The position numbers and the translations under genes are program-made. The notes beneath the pieces were generated by a model that saw nothing but the letters and a program-made list of their open reading frames with translations, ran no database searches and was not told the DNA's origin. 64,000 nucleotides of DNA from Microbispora catharanthi (GTDB taxonomy: Bacteria > Actinomycetota > Actinomycetes > Streptosporangiales > Streptosporangiaceae): positions 1 through 64,000 of the forward strand of contig NZ_VDMA02000033.1 in assembly GCF_006334915.2 (NCBI RefSeq). Reading direction: 5' to 3'. This document shows positions 44,413-53,074 of the stretch, piece by piece (the first letter of the stretch is position 1; each line of letters starts with the position of its first letter).

Positions 44413-45810
44413 ATGAAGCTTGTACAGGAGACACCCTTTCGGTTCCGGATCGAGCGGCAGGCGCCGATGCGGGTGCCGGGAGTCGTGTTCGTCTCCCGGG
44501 ACCTGATGCCCGAGGAGCAGGCCCTTCAGCAGATCGTCAACGTGGCCACCCTGCCCGGCATCGTCGGCGCCTCCTACGGGATGCCCGACCTGCACTGGGG
44601 ATACGGCTTTCCGATCGGGGGCGTGGCGGCCACGGACGTGTCGGCGGGCGGAGTGGTCTCCCCCGGGGGTGTGGGGTTCGACATCTCCTGCGGGGTGCGT
44701 CTGCTGGCCGCCGACCTGCACCGCGAAGGACTCGTGCCCGTCATGGACCGGCTGATGGACGACCTGGACGCGGCCACACCCCGTGGGCTCGGCGGAGGCG
44801 GAGTGTGGCGTCTGCCGGGCCCCGCCCAGCTCGACCGGGTGCTGCGCGAAGGAGCGTGCTTCGCCGTACGGGCGGGGCACGGCGAGGCTCGCGATCTGGA
44901 CCGCTGTGAGGATCAGGGAGCCGTGGCCGGCGCCGACCCCGGCCAGGTCGGCACCCGGGCGGTGGAACGAGGCCTGCTCCAGGTCGGCAGTCTCGGCTCC
45001 GGCAACCATTTCCTGGAGGTCCAGGCGGTCGAGGAGATCTACGACGAGGCGGTGGCGGCCGCGTTCGGTCTGCGGCTCGGCCAGGTGTGCGTGATGATCC
45101 ACTGCGGATCACGCGGCCTGGGACATCAGATCTGCACCGATCACGTACGCGCGATGGACAAAGCCATGATCGACTACGGCATCGGTGTGCCGGACCGGCA
45201 GCTGGCCTGCGTCCCGGTGGACTCGCCGGAAGGCCGCGGCTACCTGGGCGCGATGGCCGCGGCGGCCAACTACGGCCGGGCCAACCGGCAACTGCTTGCC
45301 GAGGCGGCCCGGCGGGCGTTCCGTCAGGTCGCCGGCGCCGCTCTGGCCCTGGTCTACGACGTGTCGCACAACCTGGCCAAGGTGGAAGAGCACGACGGGA
45401 GGCGGCTGTGCGTGCACCGCAAGGGCGCGACCCGCGCGCTCCCGCCCCACCATCCCGATCTGCCGGCGGATCTGGCGCCGTTCGGCCAGCCCGTGTTCAT
45501 CCCCGGCACCATGGGCACCGCCTCCTACGTGCTCACCGGCGTGCCCGGCGGGCACGCCTTCCACTCCACCTGCCACGGCGCCGGTCGCGTCCAGAGCCGC
45601 CATCAGGCCGCGCGCTCCACCAGCGGACGGGAGCTGCGCGCGCGGTTGGAGGGCCGGGGCATCGCCGTACGCGGATCCTCCTGGCGTGGCCTCGCCGAAG
45701 AGAAGCCGGACGCCTACAAGGACGTGGACGCCGTGGTCGCGGCGAGCGTCGGAGCCGGGCTCTGCCGCATGGTCGCGCGGCTCGTCCCGCTCGGCGTGGT
45801 GAAGGGCTGA
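44413..45810 (+). CDS. rtcB: RtcB-family RNA 3'-phosphate ligase
   Basis: This 465-residue protein joins RNA 2',3'-cyclic phosphate or 3'-phosphate ends to 5'-OH ends using GTP and Mn. RtcB motifs are [32 protein letters not shown] with the metal Cys, [38 protein letters not shown], and [14 protein letters not shown], where GTP attaches to the His in CHGAGR. The protein may repair RNA broken by stress toxins. The archease gene begins 4 bases after its stop. Confidence 0.93.
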   Translation: MKLVQETPFRFRIERQAPMRVPGVVFVSRDLMPEEQALQQIVNVATLPGIVGASYGMPDLHWGYGFPIGGVAATDVSAGGVVSPGGVGFDISCGVRLLAADLHREGLVPVMDRLMDDLDAATPRGLGGGGVWRLPGPAQLDRVLREGACFAVRAGHGEARDLDRCEDQGAVAGADPGQVGTRAVERGLLQVGSLGSGNHFLEVQAVEEIYDEAVAAAFGLRLGQVCVMIHCGSRGLGHQICTDHVRAMDKAMIDYGIGVPDRQLACVPVDSPEGRGYLGAMAAAANYGRANRQLLAEAARRAFRQVAGAALALVYDVSHNLAKVEEHDGRRLCVHRKGATRALPPHHPDLPADLAPFGQPVFIPGTMGTASYVLTGVPGGHAFHSTCHGAGRVQSRHQAARSTSGRELRARLEGRGIAVRGSSWRGLAEEKPDAYKDVDAVVAASVGAGLCRMVARLVPLGVVKG

Positions 45811-45814
45811 CCCG

Positions 45815-46261
45815 GTGGCCCGGCCCCACGGCGGTAGAGGCCCGGTCGGCGGGCGCGGCCACCGCTCGCTCCCCCACACCGCCGACGTCCGCCTGGAGGC
45901 ATGGGCCCCCACCGCCGCCGAATGCGTCGCCGAGGCCGTCCGCGCCATGATCGACGGCTTCGCCGACCTCAGCCGAGCCGAGCGCCACGGCACGCGTACG
46001 CTCCACGTCGACCCGGCCCCGCCCGACGAGCAGCTCTTGACGGTGCTCGACGAGGTGATCTACCTCATGGACACGGCGGCCCGCGTCCCCTGCGAGATCG
46101 ATGCGCACGAGGACGAGGCAGGCCTGTGGCTGACGCTGGGCATGACCGACGTGGCGGCCGTCCCCCAGATCGGCGCGGTGCCCAAGGCCGTCGCGCTCCA
46201 CGGCCTGCGTTTCAATCACGGACCGCACGGATGGGTCTGCGCCGTGACCTTGGACGTGTAG
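45815..46261 (+). CDS. Archease, RtcB activation factor
   Basis: This 148-residue protein has archease motifs: HTADVRLEAWAPTAAECVAEAVRAM, LDEVIYLMDTAARVP and the C-terminal VPKAVALHGLRFNHGPHGWVCAVTLDV. The Asp of TADVRL and the final Asp bind metal in known archeases. It promotes RtcB guanylylation and turnover. The GTG start at 45815 follows rtcB closely, so the two are translationally linked. About 17 Arg/Gly-rich residues precede the conserved start. Confidence 0.88.
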   Translation: MARPHGGRGPVGGRGHRSLPHTADVRLEAWAPTAAECVAEAVRAMIDGFADLSRAERHGTRTLHVDPAPPDEQLLTVLDEVIYLMDTAARVPCEIDAHEDEAGLWLTLGMTDVAAVPQIGAVPKAVALHGLRFNHGPHGWVCAVTLDV

Positions 46262-46265
46262 ACGA

Positions 46266-46306
46266 CCGGCACTCGCCGTCGTCCGGCACTCGCCGTCGTC
46301 CGGCAC
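46266..46306. repeat. 17-base tandem repeat, 2.4 copies
   Basis: CCGGCACTCGCCGTCGT occurs at 46266-46282 and 46283-46299 and begins again at 46300, in the gap between archease and the rhodanese gene. No promoter is obvious around it. Confidence 0.8.
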
Positions 46307-46387
46307 GGAGCGGTTCGGCAGGGGAACAGTGAATGTCGGGCCGGCGGGCGCGGCATACTCTCCGTCCGCGGGGTACGGCCCCACAAC

Positions 46388-47080
46388 ATGGTGCAGGTCG
46401 TCACTCGAGAAGCCGTGCAGGATCTTCTCTCAGCCGGGCGGGCTCAGCTGGTCGAAGTGCTCCCCAGGGAGCAGTTTGACTGGGCGCACCTCCCGTCCGC
46501 AGTCAACCACCCGTTGCGGGATCTCGACGACCTGTCCGCCGCTGCGCTGGACAGGTCTCGACCGATCATCGTCTACTGCCACGACTGGCTCTGCGATCTA
46601 AGTCCCCGAGCGGCCCACCGCCTGGAGAGGCTGGGTTTTGACACCGTCCACGACTACTCGCCGGGCAAGATGGACTGGATCTCCGCCGATCTTCCCTATG
46701 AGGGGAACGCTGCCCTGGTGAGAGAGCAGGTGCGTCGTGACCCGGTGATCGCTTACCTGGAGGACCCGCTTGCGGAAGTAGCGGACAGGATCATCGCGGA
46801 TCCGGCAGGGCTGGCTGTGGTGATCGGCAGGGATGGCGTCGTTCACGGGGTGATCGGTGCGCGTGAGCTGATCGGCGCGGATCCCACGGCCACGGCCGAG
46901 CGTGTCATGTGCGTCGGCGTCACGACCACCCGTCCGAGCGCGGAGGTCGCGAGGCTGACCGAGCGCATGGATCGCGCCGACGTCCGGCATGTCGTCGTGA
47001 CCCGGGCGGACGGCACGCTCGTGGGTCTGTTCGGAATCGGCGACCTCCGGGCACCGGAATCGGAGCCCGATCTCGGGTAG
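46388..47080 (+). CDS. Rhodanese domain fused to a CBS pair
   Basis: This 230-residue protein has a rhodanese domain (about 5-105) with the active Cys at C64 in VYCHDWLCDLSPRAA, where the loop also has C69. It is followed by a CBS pair (about 118-225: DPLAEVADRIIADPAGLAVVIGRDGVVHGVIGARELI and SAEVARLTERMDRADVRHVVVTRADGTLVGLFGIGDL). Sulphur transfer or redox sensing could thus be gated by adenylates (inference). The ribosome site is weak. Placement between archease and the universal stress protein suggests membership of the stress operon. Confidence 0.82.
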   Translation: MVQVVTREAVQDLLSAGRAQLVEVLPREQFDWAHLPSAVNHPLRDLDDLSAAALDRSRPIIVYCHDWLCDLSPRAAHRLERLGFDTVHDYSPGKMDWISADLPYEGNAALVREQVRRDPVIAYLEDPLAEVADRIIADPAGLAVVIGRDGVVHGVIGARELIGADPTATAERVMCVGVTTTRPSAEVARLTERMDRADVRHVVVTRADGTLVGLFGIGDLRAPESEPDLG

Positions 47081-47181
47081 CGGGCAACTCCGGCGCCGCA
47101 CGAACGGCACGGATGCGGGCACAACTGCTGTAAGAGCCTTACCTGCCGATCGTCGGCCGGCAACGTGTGAGGGGTGGCGCC

Positions 47182-48042
47182 ATGGCAGAGCCGATCGTCG
47201 TCGGCGTCGACGGATCGACGCCCTCGCTTCAGGCCGCCGGCTGGGCCGGTCGGGAAGCCGAGCTCCGCGGTGCGCCGTTGCGGATCGTGTACGTGACGCT
47301 GCGCTGGCCGTACTACGTGCCGCTCGTCCCGCAGCCGGCGAGCTGGGGAGCCGATGCCGAGGCGGCTGCGCGGACCGTGCTCGATCAGGCGACGGTCCAC
47401 GCCAGAGCGGGCAGGCCGCATCTGCCGGTGTCGGCGGAGATCGTCGACGGCGCAGCGCCGGAGGCGCTCGTCGCAGCCGCGGAGGGCGCTCAGCTCATCG
47501 TCGTGGGAAACCGCGGCCGCGGCGGGTTCGCCGAGCTGCTGCTGGGGTCGGTGAGCCGCTACGTCACGGCCAGGGCTCCCTGCCCCGTCGCCGTCGTCCG
47601 GCAGACGAAAGAAGACGGCCGCGGTGAGATCACCGTTGGCGTCACCGGGCACCCCGATCAGGAACCCGTCCTGGAGTTCGCGTTCCGCGAAGCCGCGCTG
47701 CGGCATGCCGGCCTGCGTGCCGTGCACGCGTGGACGCATCCGGCCGCGACGGAACTGGACTACCTTCAGCCGCTCGTCTACGACGTGGACAGCGTCGGGG
47801 CGGAGGAGGCGCGCCTGCTCGCGGAGAGTATCGCCGGTCGGCGGGAGAACTTCCCCGACGTGACGCTCACCGAGCGCGTCGTGCGGGAGCATCCGGCCAA
47901 GGCCTTGATCGAGGCCTCCGCGGAGACGGACCTGGTCGTCATCGGGGCCCATACGGGAATGGCCACCTGGCTGGGCCTGGGCGCCACTGCTCACGCCGTG
48001 CTTCATCACGCTCGCGCGCCCGTGATCGTGGTCCGCCACTGA
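47182..48042 (+). CDS. Tandem universal stress protein
   Basis: This 286-residue protein has two UspA domains. The first carries VVGVDGSTPS and the ATP-binding G-x2-G-x9-G-S pattern in GNRGRGGFAELLLGSVS. The second has GAHTGMATWLGLGATAHAVLHHA, where the Gly pattern is altered (GAHTG and GLGAT), so it may bind ATP weakly. Two-domain USPs of this type (Rv2005c, Rv2623, Rv1996) belong to the DosR regulon of mycobacteria. The ATG at 47182 is chosen over a GTG at 47167 because GAGGGGTGG precedes it. Confidence 0.92.
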   Translation: MAEPIVVGVDGSTPSLQAAGWAGREAELRGAPLRIVYVTLRWPYYVPLVPQPASWGADAEAAARTVLDQATVHARAGRPHLPVSAEIVDGAAPEALVAAAEGAQLIVVGNRGRGGFAELLLGSVSRYVTARAPCPVAVVRQTKEDGRGEITVGVTGHPDQEPVLEFAFREAALRHAGLRAVHAWTHPAATELDYLQPLVYDVDSVGAEEARLLAESIAGRRENFPDVTLTERVVREHPAKALIEASAETDLVVIGAHTGMATWLGLGATAHAVLHHARAPVIVVRH

Positions 48043-48176
48043 CCGCTTGCCGCCGAGGCGGCCGAGGGAGGGGGTCACGCCGCGGCGCCTCCGGGCGGGG
48101 AGATCACCCTGGTCCACCGCCCGGGGCTGAGCCGCAAGCCGCGCAGGGTCGGCACAGCGAGATCGAGGAGGAGGCC

Positions 48177-49526
48177 ATGGCCAGCGGACTGCTCACCGAT
48201 CTGTACGAGATCAACATGGCGGCGAGCTACCTTCGCCGCGGCATGACCGGCAGGGCCACCTTCAGCCTGTTCGTCCGCAGGCTGCCCGCGAACCGCGGCT
48301 TCCTCGTCACCGCCGGCCTGGACGACTGCCTGGAATTCCTCGAAGGCTTCCACTTCACCGCCGCCGAACTCGACTACCTCGAACGCACCGGACAGTACGG
48401 CCACGACGTACTGCGAGGCCTGGAACGCATGCGCTTCACCGGGGACGTCTGGGCCGCACCGGAGGGATCCACGCTGTTCGCCGACGAGCCGATCATCGAG
48501 GTGAGCGGTCCGATCGCCGAGGCCCAACTGGCCGAGACCGTGCTGCTCAACCACATCACCTTCCAGACGACCGCGGCGACCAAGGCCGCCAGATGCGTGC
48601 TCGCCGCCGGCCGGGCACGGCTGATCGACTTCGCCTTCCGGCGCACCCAGGGAATCGGCGCCGCCATGTCGGTGGCACGGGCCTCCGCGATCGCCGGCTT
48701 CTCCGCCACCAGCAATGTCGAGGCGGCCCGGCGGTACGGCCTGCGCGCCGCCGGCACGATGGCGCACTCGTACATCCAGGCCTTCGGCGACGACGAAGCC
48801 GCATTCGCGGCGTTCGCCGCCGATCTGCCCGGTGCGAACACCTTCCTCGTCGACACCTACGACACCCTGACCGGCGTCCGGGCGGCCATCGCCGTGTCCC
48901 GGCGGATGCGACTGCCCGGGCCTCTGGTCGTACGGCTCGACTCCGGAGACCTGGCGGACCTGTCGCGGCAGGCCCGCCGGATGCTCGACGAAGCAGGGCT
49001 GCCCGACGCGGAGATCCTCGCCAGTGGCGGGCTGGACGAGTACGCCATCGACGACCTGGTGCGGCAGGGCGCACCGATCGACGTCTACGCGGTCGGCACG
49101 AAGATGGGCGTCTCGGCCGACGCGCCCTCGCTGAACAGCGCGTACAAGCTGGTCGACTACGGCGGGCGTCCGGTGATGAAGCTCTCCGCGGGGAAGGTCA
49201 CCCTCCCCGGCGCCAAGCAGGTCTTCCGCGGGGAGACCGGCGACATCGTCGGCCTGCGCGACGAGCCCGCACCGCCCGGCCACCGCCCCCTGCTCGCCCC
49301 CGTGATGGAGGCGGGACGGCGGCTCGCCCCGAGCGAGGCGATCGCGACGTCGCGCGACCGCTGCGCCGCGGAACTCGCGCGCCTTCCGGCGCCCGCGCGG
49401 GCGTTGCGCGACCCGCGTGCGCCCCAGGTCCGCCACAGCGAACGCCTCACTCTGCTCTCCCAGCGCGTCCGCCACGAGACAGACGCGAGAACGGCGGCGA
49501 TCCGGGGTGATCGAGGCTCCCGGTGA
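48177..49526 (+). CDS. pncB: Nicotinate phosphoribosyltransferase
   Basis: This 449-residue enzyme makes nicotinate mononucleotide from nicotinate and PRPP in NAD salvage. Motifs are LLTDLYEINMAASYLRRGM, FQTTAATKAARCVLAAG, DFAFRRTQGIGAAMSVARA with the ATP-phosphorylated-His region replaced by local family sequence, GTMAHSYIQAFGDDEAAF (catalytic His), and VVRLDSGDLADLSRQAR. The M. tuberculosis pncB2 (Rv0573c) is a DosR-regulon gene, consistent with this setting. AGGAGG stands 3-8 bases before the ATG. Confidence 0.93.
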   Translation: MASGLLTDLYEINMAASYLRRGMTGRATFSLFVRRLPANRGFLVTAGLDDCLEFLEGFHFTAAELDYLERTGQYGHDVLRGLERMRFTGDVWAAPEGSTLFADEPIIEVSGPIAEAQLAETVLLNHITFQTTAATKAARCVLAAGRARLIDFAFRRTQGIGAAMSVARASAIAGFSATSNVEAARRYGLRAAGTMAHSYIQAFGDDEAAFAAFAADLPGANTFLVDTYDTLTGVRAAIAVSRRMRLPGPLVVRLDSGDLADLSRQARRMLDEAGLPDAEILASGGLDEYAIDDLVRQGAPIDVYAVGTKMGVSADAPSLNSAYKLVDYGGRPVMKLSAGKVTLPGAKQVFRGETGDIVGLRDEPAPPGHRPLLAPVMEAGRRLAPSEAIATSRDRCAAELARLPAPARALRDPRAPQVRHSERLTLLSQRVRHETDARTAAIRGDRGSR

Positions 49527-49779
49527 CGGGTCTCCGTCGACAGGGCGGGCGGCGCCTGTGACGCCCGGCTCCACATGGTTCTCCTCCGGGACGTTCCGCG
49601 CCCTGGGACAGGTGGACGAGTTCAGACTGATCGTGGCCCGCCACCGGCCGGGGCACCGGCAGGCCACAGCCGAGGGGAGGAGCCGGTGCGCGGGGAATGT
49701 CTCCAGAAAGCAGATGTGGAGACGCTGTCTGGCGGCTCCTGGTCGCCGCCTGGCAACGACCGGGGACGGGGGCACCTCG

Positions 49780-51273
49780 ATGAGGCCATGGGCGCAGGTC
49801 AAGGAGACGCACGCCGGGGTGGTGATCCTCCTCGGAGATCATGCTTTCAAGCTGAAGAAACCGGTGAATCTGGGCTTCCTGGACTTCACCACCCTGGAGG
49901 CCCGGCGGGCGATGTGCCGCAAGGAGGTCGAGCTCAACCGCCGGCTGGCGCCGGACGTCTACGAAGGAGTGGCCGACGTGGCCGGCCCGGACGGACGGGT
50001 CTGGGAGCACCTCGTGGTGATGCGGCGTATGCCGGACGAGCGCCGCCTTTCGGCGCTCGTCCGCGCGGGAGAACCGGTGGAGAACGCCGTGTGCCAGGTC
50101 GCGCGAATGATCGCGGGCATGCACGCCCGGTCCCCGCGCGGTCCCCGCATCGACGAGCAAGGGAGCGGGCGGGCACTGCGACTCCGCTGGACCGCGAGCT
50201 TCCGTGAGGTGCGGGCGCTGCCCGAGGCGGTCCTGGACGCCGAGGTCCTCGACGAGATCGAACGGCTCACGCTGCGCTTCCTCGACGGCCGGGAACCGCT
50301 CTTCGCCGCCCGGGTCGCGGCAGGCCGGATCGTGGACGGCCACGGCGATCTGCTCGCCGACGACATCTTCTGCCTGGACGACGGGCCTCGGATCCTGGAC
50401 TGCCTGGAATTCGACGACCGGCTCCGCTTCGTCGACGGCCTGGACGACGCCGCCTTCCTGGCCATGGATCTGGAGCGGCTCGGCGCGCCTCGCCTCGCAG
50501 AGCTGTTCCTGCGCTGGTACGCCGAGTTCTCCGGAGACCCCTCGCCGCCATCGCTGTGGCATCACTACGTCGCCTACCGGGCCTTCGTCCGCGCCAAGGT
50601 CGCCTGCCTGCGCCATGGCCAGGGAGACTCCACAGCGGCGTGGGAGGCCCGGCGTCTCGCCGAGCTCACGCTGGGCCATCTCCAGGCGGGCGCGGTCACC
50701 CTGGTCCTCGTCGGCGGGCTCCCGGGAACCGGAAAATCGACTCTGGCCGCCGCCGTCGCCGACCGGCTCGGCTGCACGCTGCTGACCAGCGACCGCCTTC
50801 GTAAGGAGCTCGCCGGCATATCGCCACACCAGCCCGCGGCCGCCCCCTTCGGCGAAGGCATCTACTGCGCGGAGTCCACCCGACGGACCTATGCCGAGCT
50901 GTTGTCCAGGGCCGGGAGACTACTCGGCCTCGGCGAGCCGGTCGTCGTCGACGCCTCCTGGACGGACGCCGCGTGCCGCACCGCCGCGGTGGACCTGGCC
51001 CGGCGTGCCTCCGCCGATCTCCTGGCGCTGTGCTGCACCGCCCCTCCGCGGGTGACCGCCGAACGCCTCGCGCGCCGCACCGGCGGGATATCGGACGCGG
51101 ACCAGGCAATCGCCGCGGCGATGACGGCGACGATGGCGCCCTGGCCGGACGCGACCGAGATCGACACCGATACGCCCCCGGAACAGACACTGGAGCGGGC
51201 GATGAGGGCGATCCGCGCCCGCTGGGCCGGCGTGCCACGGCGGTTTCGGCGTCCCCGGATGGAACCGGGCTGA
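49780..51273 (+). CDS. Aminoglycoside-phosphotransferase-like plus AAA P-loop kinase protein (Rv2004c type)
   Basis: This 497-residue protein has an N-terminal phosphotransferase-like domain (HAFKLKKPVNLGFLDFTTLEAR, then the catalytic-loop-like VDGHGDLLADDIFCLDDGPRILDCLEFDDRLRFVD). A C-terminal P-loop kinase domain follows with Walker A GLPGTGKST near 311-319 and the lid-like RLARRTGGISDAD. The same two-domain layout occurs in Rv2004c, a DosR-regulon member. Substrate unknown; the C-terminal part resembles gluconate or zeta-toxin-type kinases. The ATG at 49780 follows GGGGACGGGGG. Confidence 0.85.
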   Translation: MRPWAQVKETHAGVVILLGDHAFKLKKPVNLGFLDFTTLEARRAMCRKEVELNRRLAPDVYEGVADVAGPDGRVWEHLVVMRRMPDERRLSALVRAGEPVENAVCQVARMIAGMHARSPRGPRIDEQGSGRALRLRWTASFREVRALPEAVLDAEVLDEIERLTLRFLDGREPLFAARVAAGRIVDGHGDLLADDIFCLDDGPRILDCLEFDDRLRFVDGLDDAAFLAMDLERLGAPRLAELFLRWYAEFSGDPSPPSLWHHYVAYRAFVRAKVACLRHGQGDSTAAWEARRLAELTLGHLQAGAVTLVLVGGLPGTGKSTLAAAVADRLGCTLLTSDRLRKELAGISPHQPAAAPFGEGIYCAESTRRTYAELLSRAGRLLGLGEPVVVDASWTDAACRTAAVDLARRASADLLALCCTAPPRVTAERLARRTGGISDADQAIAAAMTATMAPWPDATEIDTDTPPEQTLERAMRAIRARWAGVPRRFRRPRMEPG

Positions 51274-51276
51274 ACC

Positions 51277-51290
51277 ACCACACGTGTGGT
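51277..51290. terminator. Perfect palindrome between convergent genes
   Basis: ACCACACGTGTGGT lies 4 bases after the kinase stop and 9 bases before the stop of the convergent USP gene. It could form a short hairpin in either transcript and serve as a shared terminator. Confidence 0.4.
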
Positions 51291-51298
51291 TTGCCCGT

Positions 51299-52174
51299 CT
51301 ACCCCCGTTTGGGATGAAGGCTGCGCACGACGGCCACAGGTCCTTCCGCATGGTGAAGGACGGCATGGCTGACCGAGCCGAGGCGGAGCTTGGCAAAGCC
51401 GCCGCGTCCTCTGGCTCCGACGACGAGAAGCTCCGCGTCGCTCGACGCCTCGACCAGAACCGACGCGGGGACGCCTTCGATCACCTCTTCGGCCACTGGA
51501 ACGTCCGGGAACTTGGCCTTCCACCCCGCCAGCGACTCCGACAGGAGCCTGGCGCCTTCTCGTTCGACCGCCGTCATGTCGTAGCGGATCGGGCGCACCT
51601 CCCTCGGGTACGCGGGGTGGGCCCAGGCGTGCACGGCACGCAGGCCGACCGAGCGCAGAGACGCCTCCTCGAACGCGAATCCCACGGCGTCCACGGAGGC
51701 TTCCGAGCCGTCGACACCGACGACGATCCCGGATCGGCCGGGCCCGATGTCCGGCTTCTCGGGCACGATGACGACAGGGCACGCGGCGTGTTCCGCCATC
51801 TGACGGCTCGCCGAACCGAGCAGCAACCGCGTGAAACCCCCGGTGCCGTGCGAGCCCAGCACCAGCAGGGCGGCGTCGGCCGCCTCCTGAAGTAGCGTGG
51901 CGGAGACGGGGCCGATCCCGAGCCTGCAGCCGACGTCGACGGATGCGAAAGTGCGGGCGCGGTCCTCGGCGATCCTGAGGACCTCCAGTCCTGCGGCCTC
52001 CGGCCGTGGCGCCTCCTGGCCGGGTTCTCGGATCGCGACGTTGTACTCCCAGCGGACCGCGATGTGCACGATGCGCAACGGCAGACGCCTGCGCCCGGCT
52101 TCAGCGGCGGCCCAGTCCACGGCGCACAGGGCCTGTGCCGATCCGTCCACGCCGACCACGATGAGTTTGCCCAT
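51299..52174 (-). CDS. Tandem universal stress protein (second copy)
   Basis: This 291-residue protein has two UspA domains, both with a complete ATP pattern: GSHGTGGFTRLLLGSAS and GARGRGGFAKLRLGSVS. It starts MGKLIVVGVDGSAQ at 52174 after CGGGAGAA. The paralogue at 47182 has a degenerate second site, so the two may differ in nucleotide binding. DUF1876 lies 50 bases upstream on the same strand. Confidence 0.92.
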   Translation of the reverse strand: MGKLIVVGVDGSAQALCAVDWAAAEAGRRRLPLRIVHIAVRWEYNVAIREPGQEAPRPEAAGLEVLRIAEDRARTFASVDVGCRLGIGPVSATLLQEAADAALLVLGSHGTGGFTRLLLGSASRQMAEHAACPVVIVPEKPDIGPGRSGIVVGVDGSEASVDAVGFAFEEASLRSVGLRAVHAWAHPAYPREVRPIRYDMTAVEREGARLLSESLAGWKAKFPDVPVAEEVIEGVPASVLVEASSDAELLVVGARGRGGFAKLRLGSVSHAVLHHAEGPVAVVRSLHPKRG

Positions 52175-52224
52175 GGCGTGTTCTCCCGTCGCGAGCGTTG
52201 GTGGTCGATCCTGATCGAGAGGTC

Positions 52225-52518
52225 TCATCCAGGCGGCTCCCACGGCAGGTTGGGCTCGACCACTTCCTGGAGCGCGTGCTGCTGGGGGGCTATCTTCCTG
52301 ACCGCGATCTGGTTGAGACAGTGGCTGAGCCTGGCCAGGGCTCTGGCTGTGGCGATTTCGTCGCCTATCTCGGGGATCGACTGGTCGTCCGGGCTGCGGT
52401 GAGCGTGACCGGCGCCCGTGACGTCGACTCCGTCGGCCGTGGTCAGCCTGGCGCAGGCGTAGGTCTCATCGTCCTGCTCGGTGATGTCGATGCCGATGTT
52501 CCAGCGCTTGGTTGTCAT
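52225..52518 (-). CDS. DUF1876 protein (second copy)
   Basis: This 97-residue paralogue of the protein at 44054 shares KRWNIGIDITEQDDETYACARLTT, then VTGAGHAHRSP and SIPEIGDEIATARALARL. It has a longer C-terminal tail and two Cys residues absent from the other copy. GGGGAGG precedes the ATG at 52518. It is probably expressed with the downstream USP. Confidence 0.87.
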   Translation of the reverse strand: MTTKRWNIGIDITEQDDETYACARLTTADGVDVTGAGHAHRSPDDQSIPEIGDEIATARALARLSHCLNQIAVRKIAPQQHALQEVVEPNLPWEPPG

Positions 52519-52685
52519 CCTGCCTCCCCGTGACGCGAACCCGGGAAAGTCGGATCTGCCGCGTCTCACCGGCCACAGAGGCCGCGCGAGGGCGGCGTCG
52601 GCATGCCTCTCCCCCTGGCACTCACACAGCGGGGGCGGCAGGCCCTGCATCCGGCGTTTCCACGGTGAAACACCTGGAGGCGTTG

Positions 52686-52895
52686 TCACCTACCGCGCTC
52701 TCCGTATTCGCGACCGTGCACCACGTGGGCACCCGGCCCCGGGAAGATGAGAGTCTCATGCTTCTCGTCCAACCACCTCACCACATACGGCGGGGACCCG
52801 TCGCTGTGATGAAGGCCCGTGATGATGCCGGTGCGGCGAGGCCCGTCGAGGTGGCGGCTCTCGATGATCAATCGGTCGCCGACTGCCGCTTTCAT
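52686..52895 (-). CDS. DUF1918 protein
   Basis: This 69-residue protein matches the DUF1918 pattern, a small SH3-like beta barrel: AAVGDRLIIESRHLDGPRRTGIITGLHHSDGSPPYVVRWLDEKHETLIFPGP-type sequence with conserved VRW and LIFPG. Function unknown. Short copies are common near stress genes in actinomycetes. It lies downstream of the P-type ATPase gene, separated by a hairpin. Confidence 0.88.
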   Translation of the reverse strand: MKAAVGDRLIIESRHLDGPRRTGIITGLHHSDGSPPYVVRWLDEKHETLIFPGPGAHVVHGREYGERGR

Positions 52896-53025
52896 GGCTG
52901 CCCCATCTCTCCCTAATTCCGCTGCCGACCGGGGTCGCGACCTCGGTCGTGATCGGCGCCCAGCGGTGTGCCAGGCCCATTGCCGCTATTCAGCCTGGTT
53001 GGGGTCGCTCCTGCTGCTTAGGGCA

Positions 53026-53051
53026 GGAGGTCCTGTAACCGAGGGACCTCC
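53026..53051 (-). terminator. Hairpin after the CtpF-like ATPase gene
   Basis: GGAGGTCC (53026-53033) and GGACCTCC (53044-53051) form a perfect 8-base stem with a 10-base loop, 24 bases after the ATPase stop on the minus strand. Confidence 0.5.
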
Positions 53052-53074
53052 GTACCGAGGGCCGCCGACGGCGA

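Noticed and set aside
49588-49604. GGGACGTTCCGCG before the Rv2004c-like gene as a DevR box
   Set aside because: Only the left half-site is present; the right half does not match.
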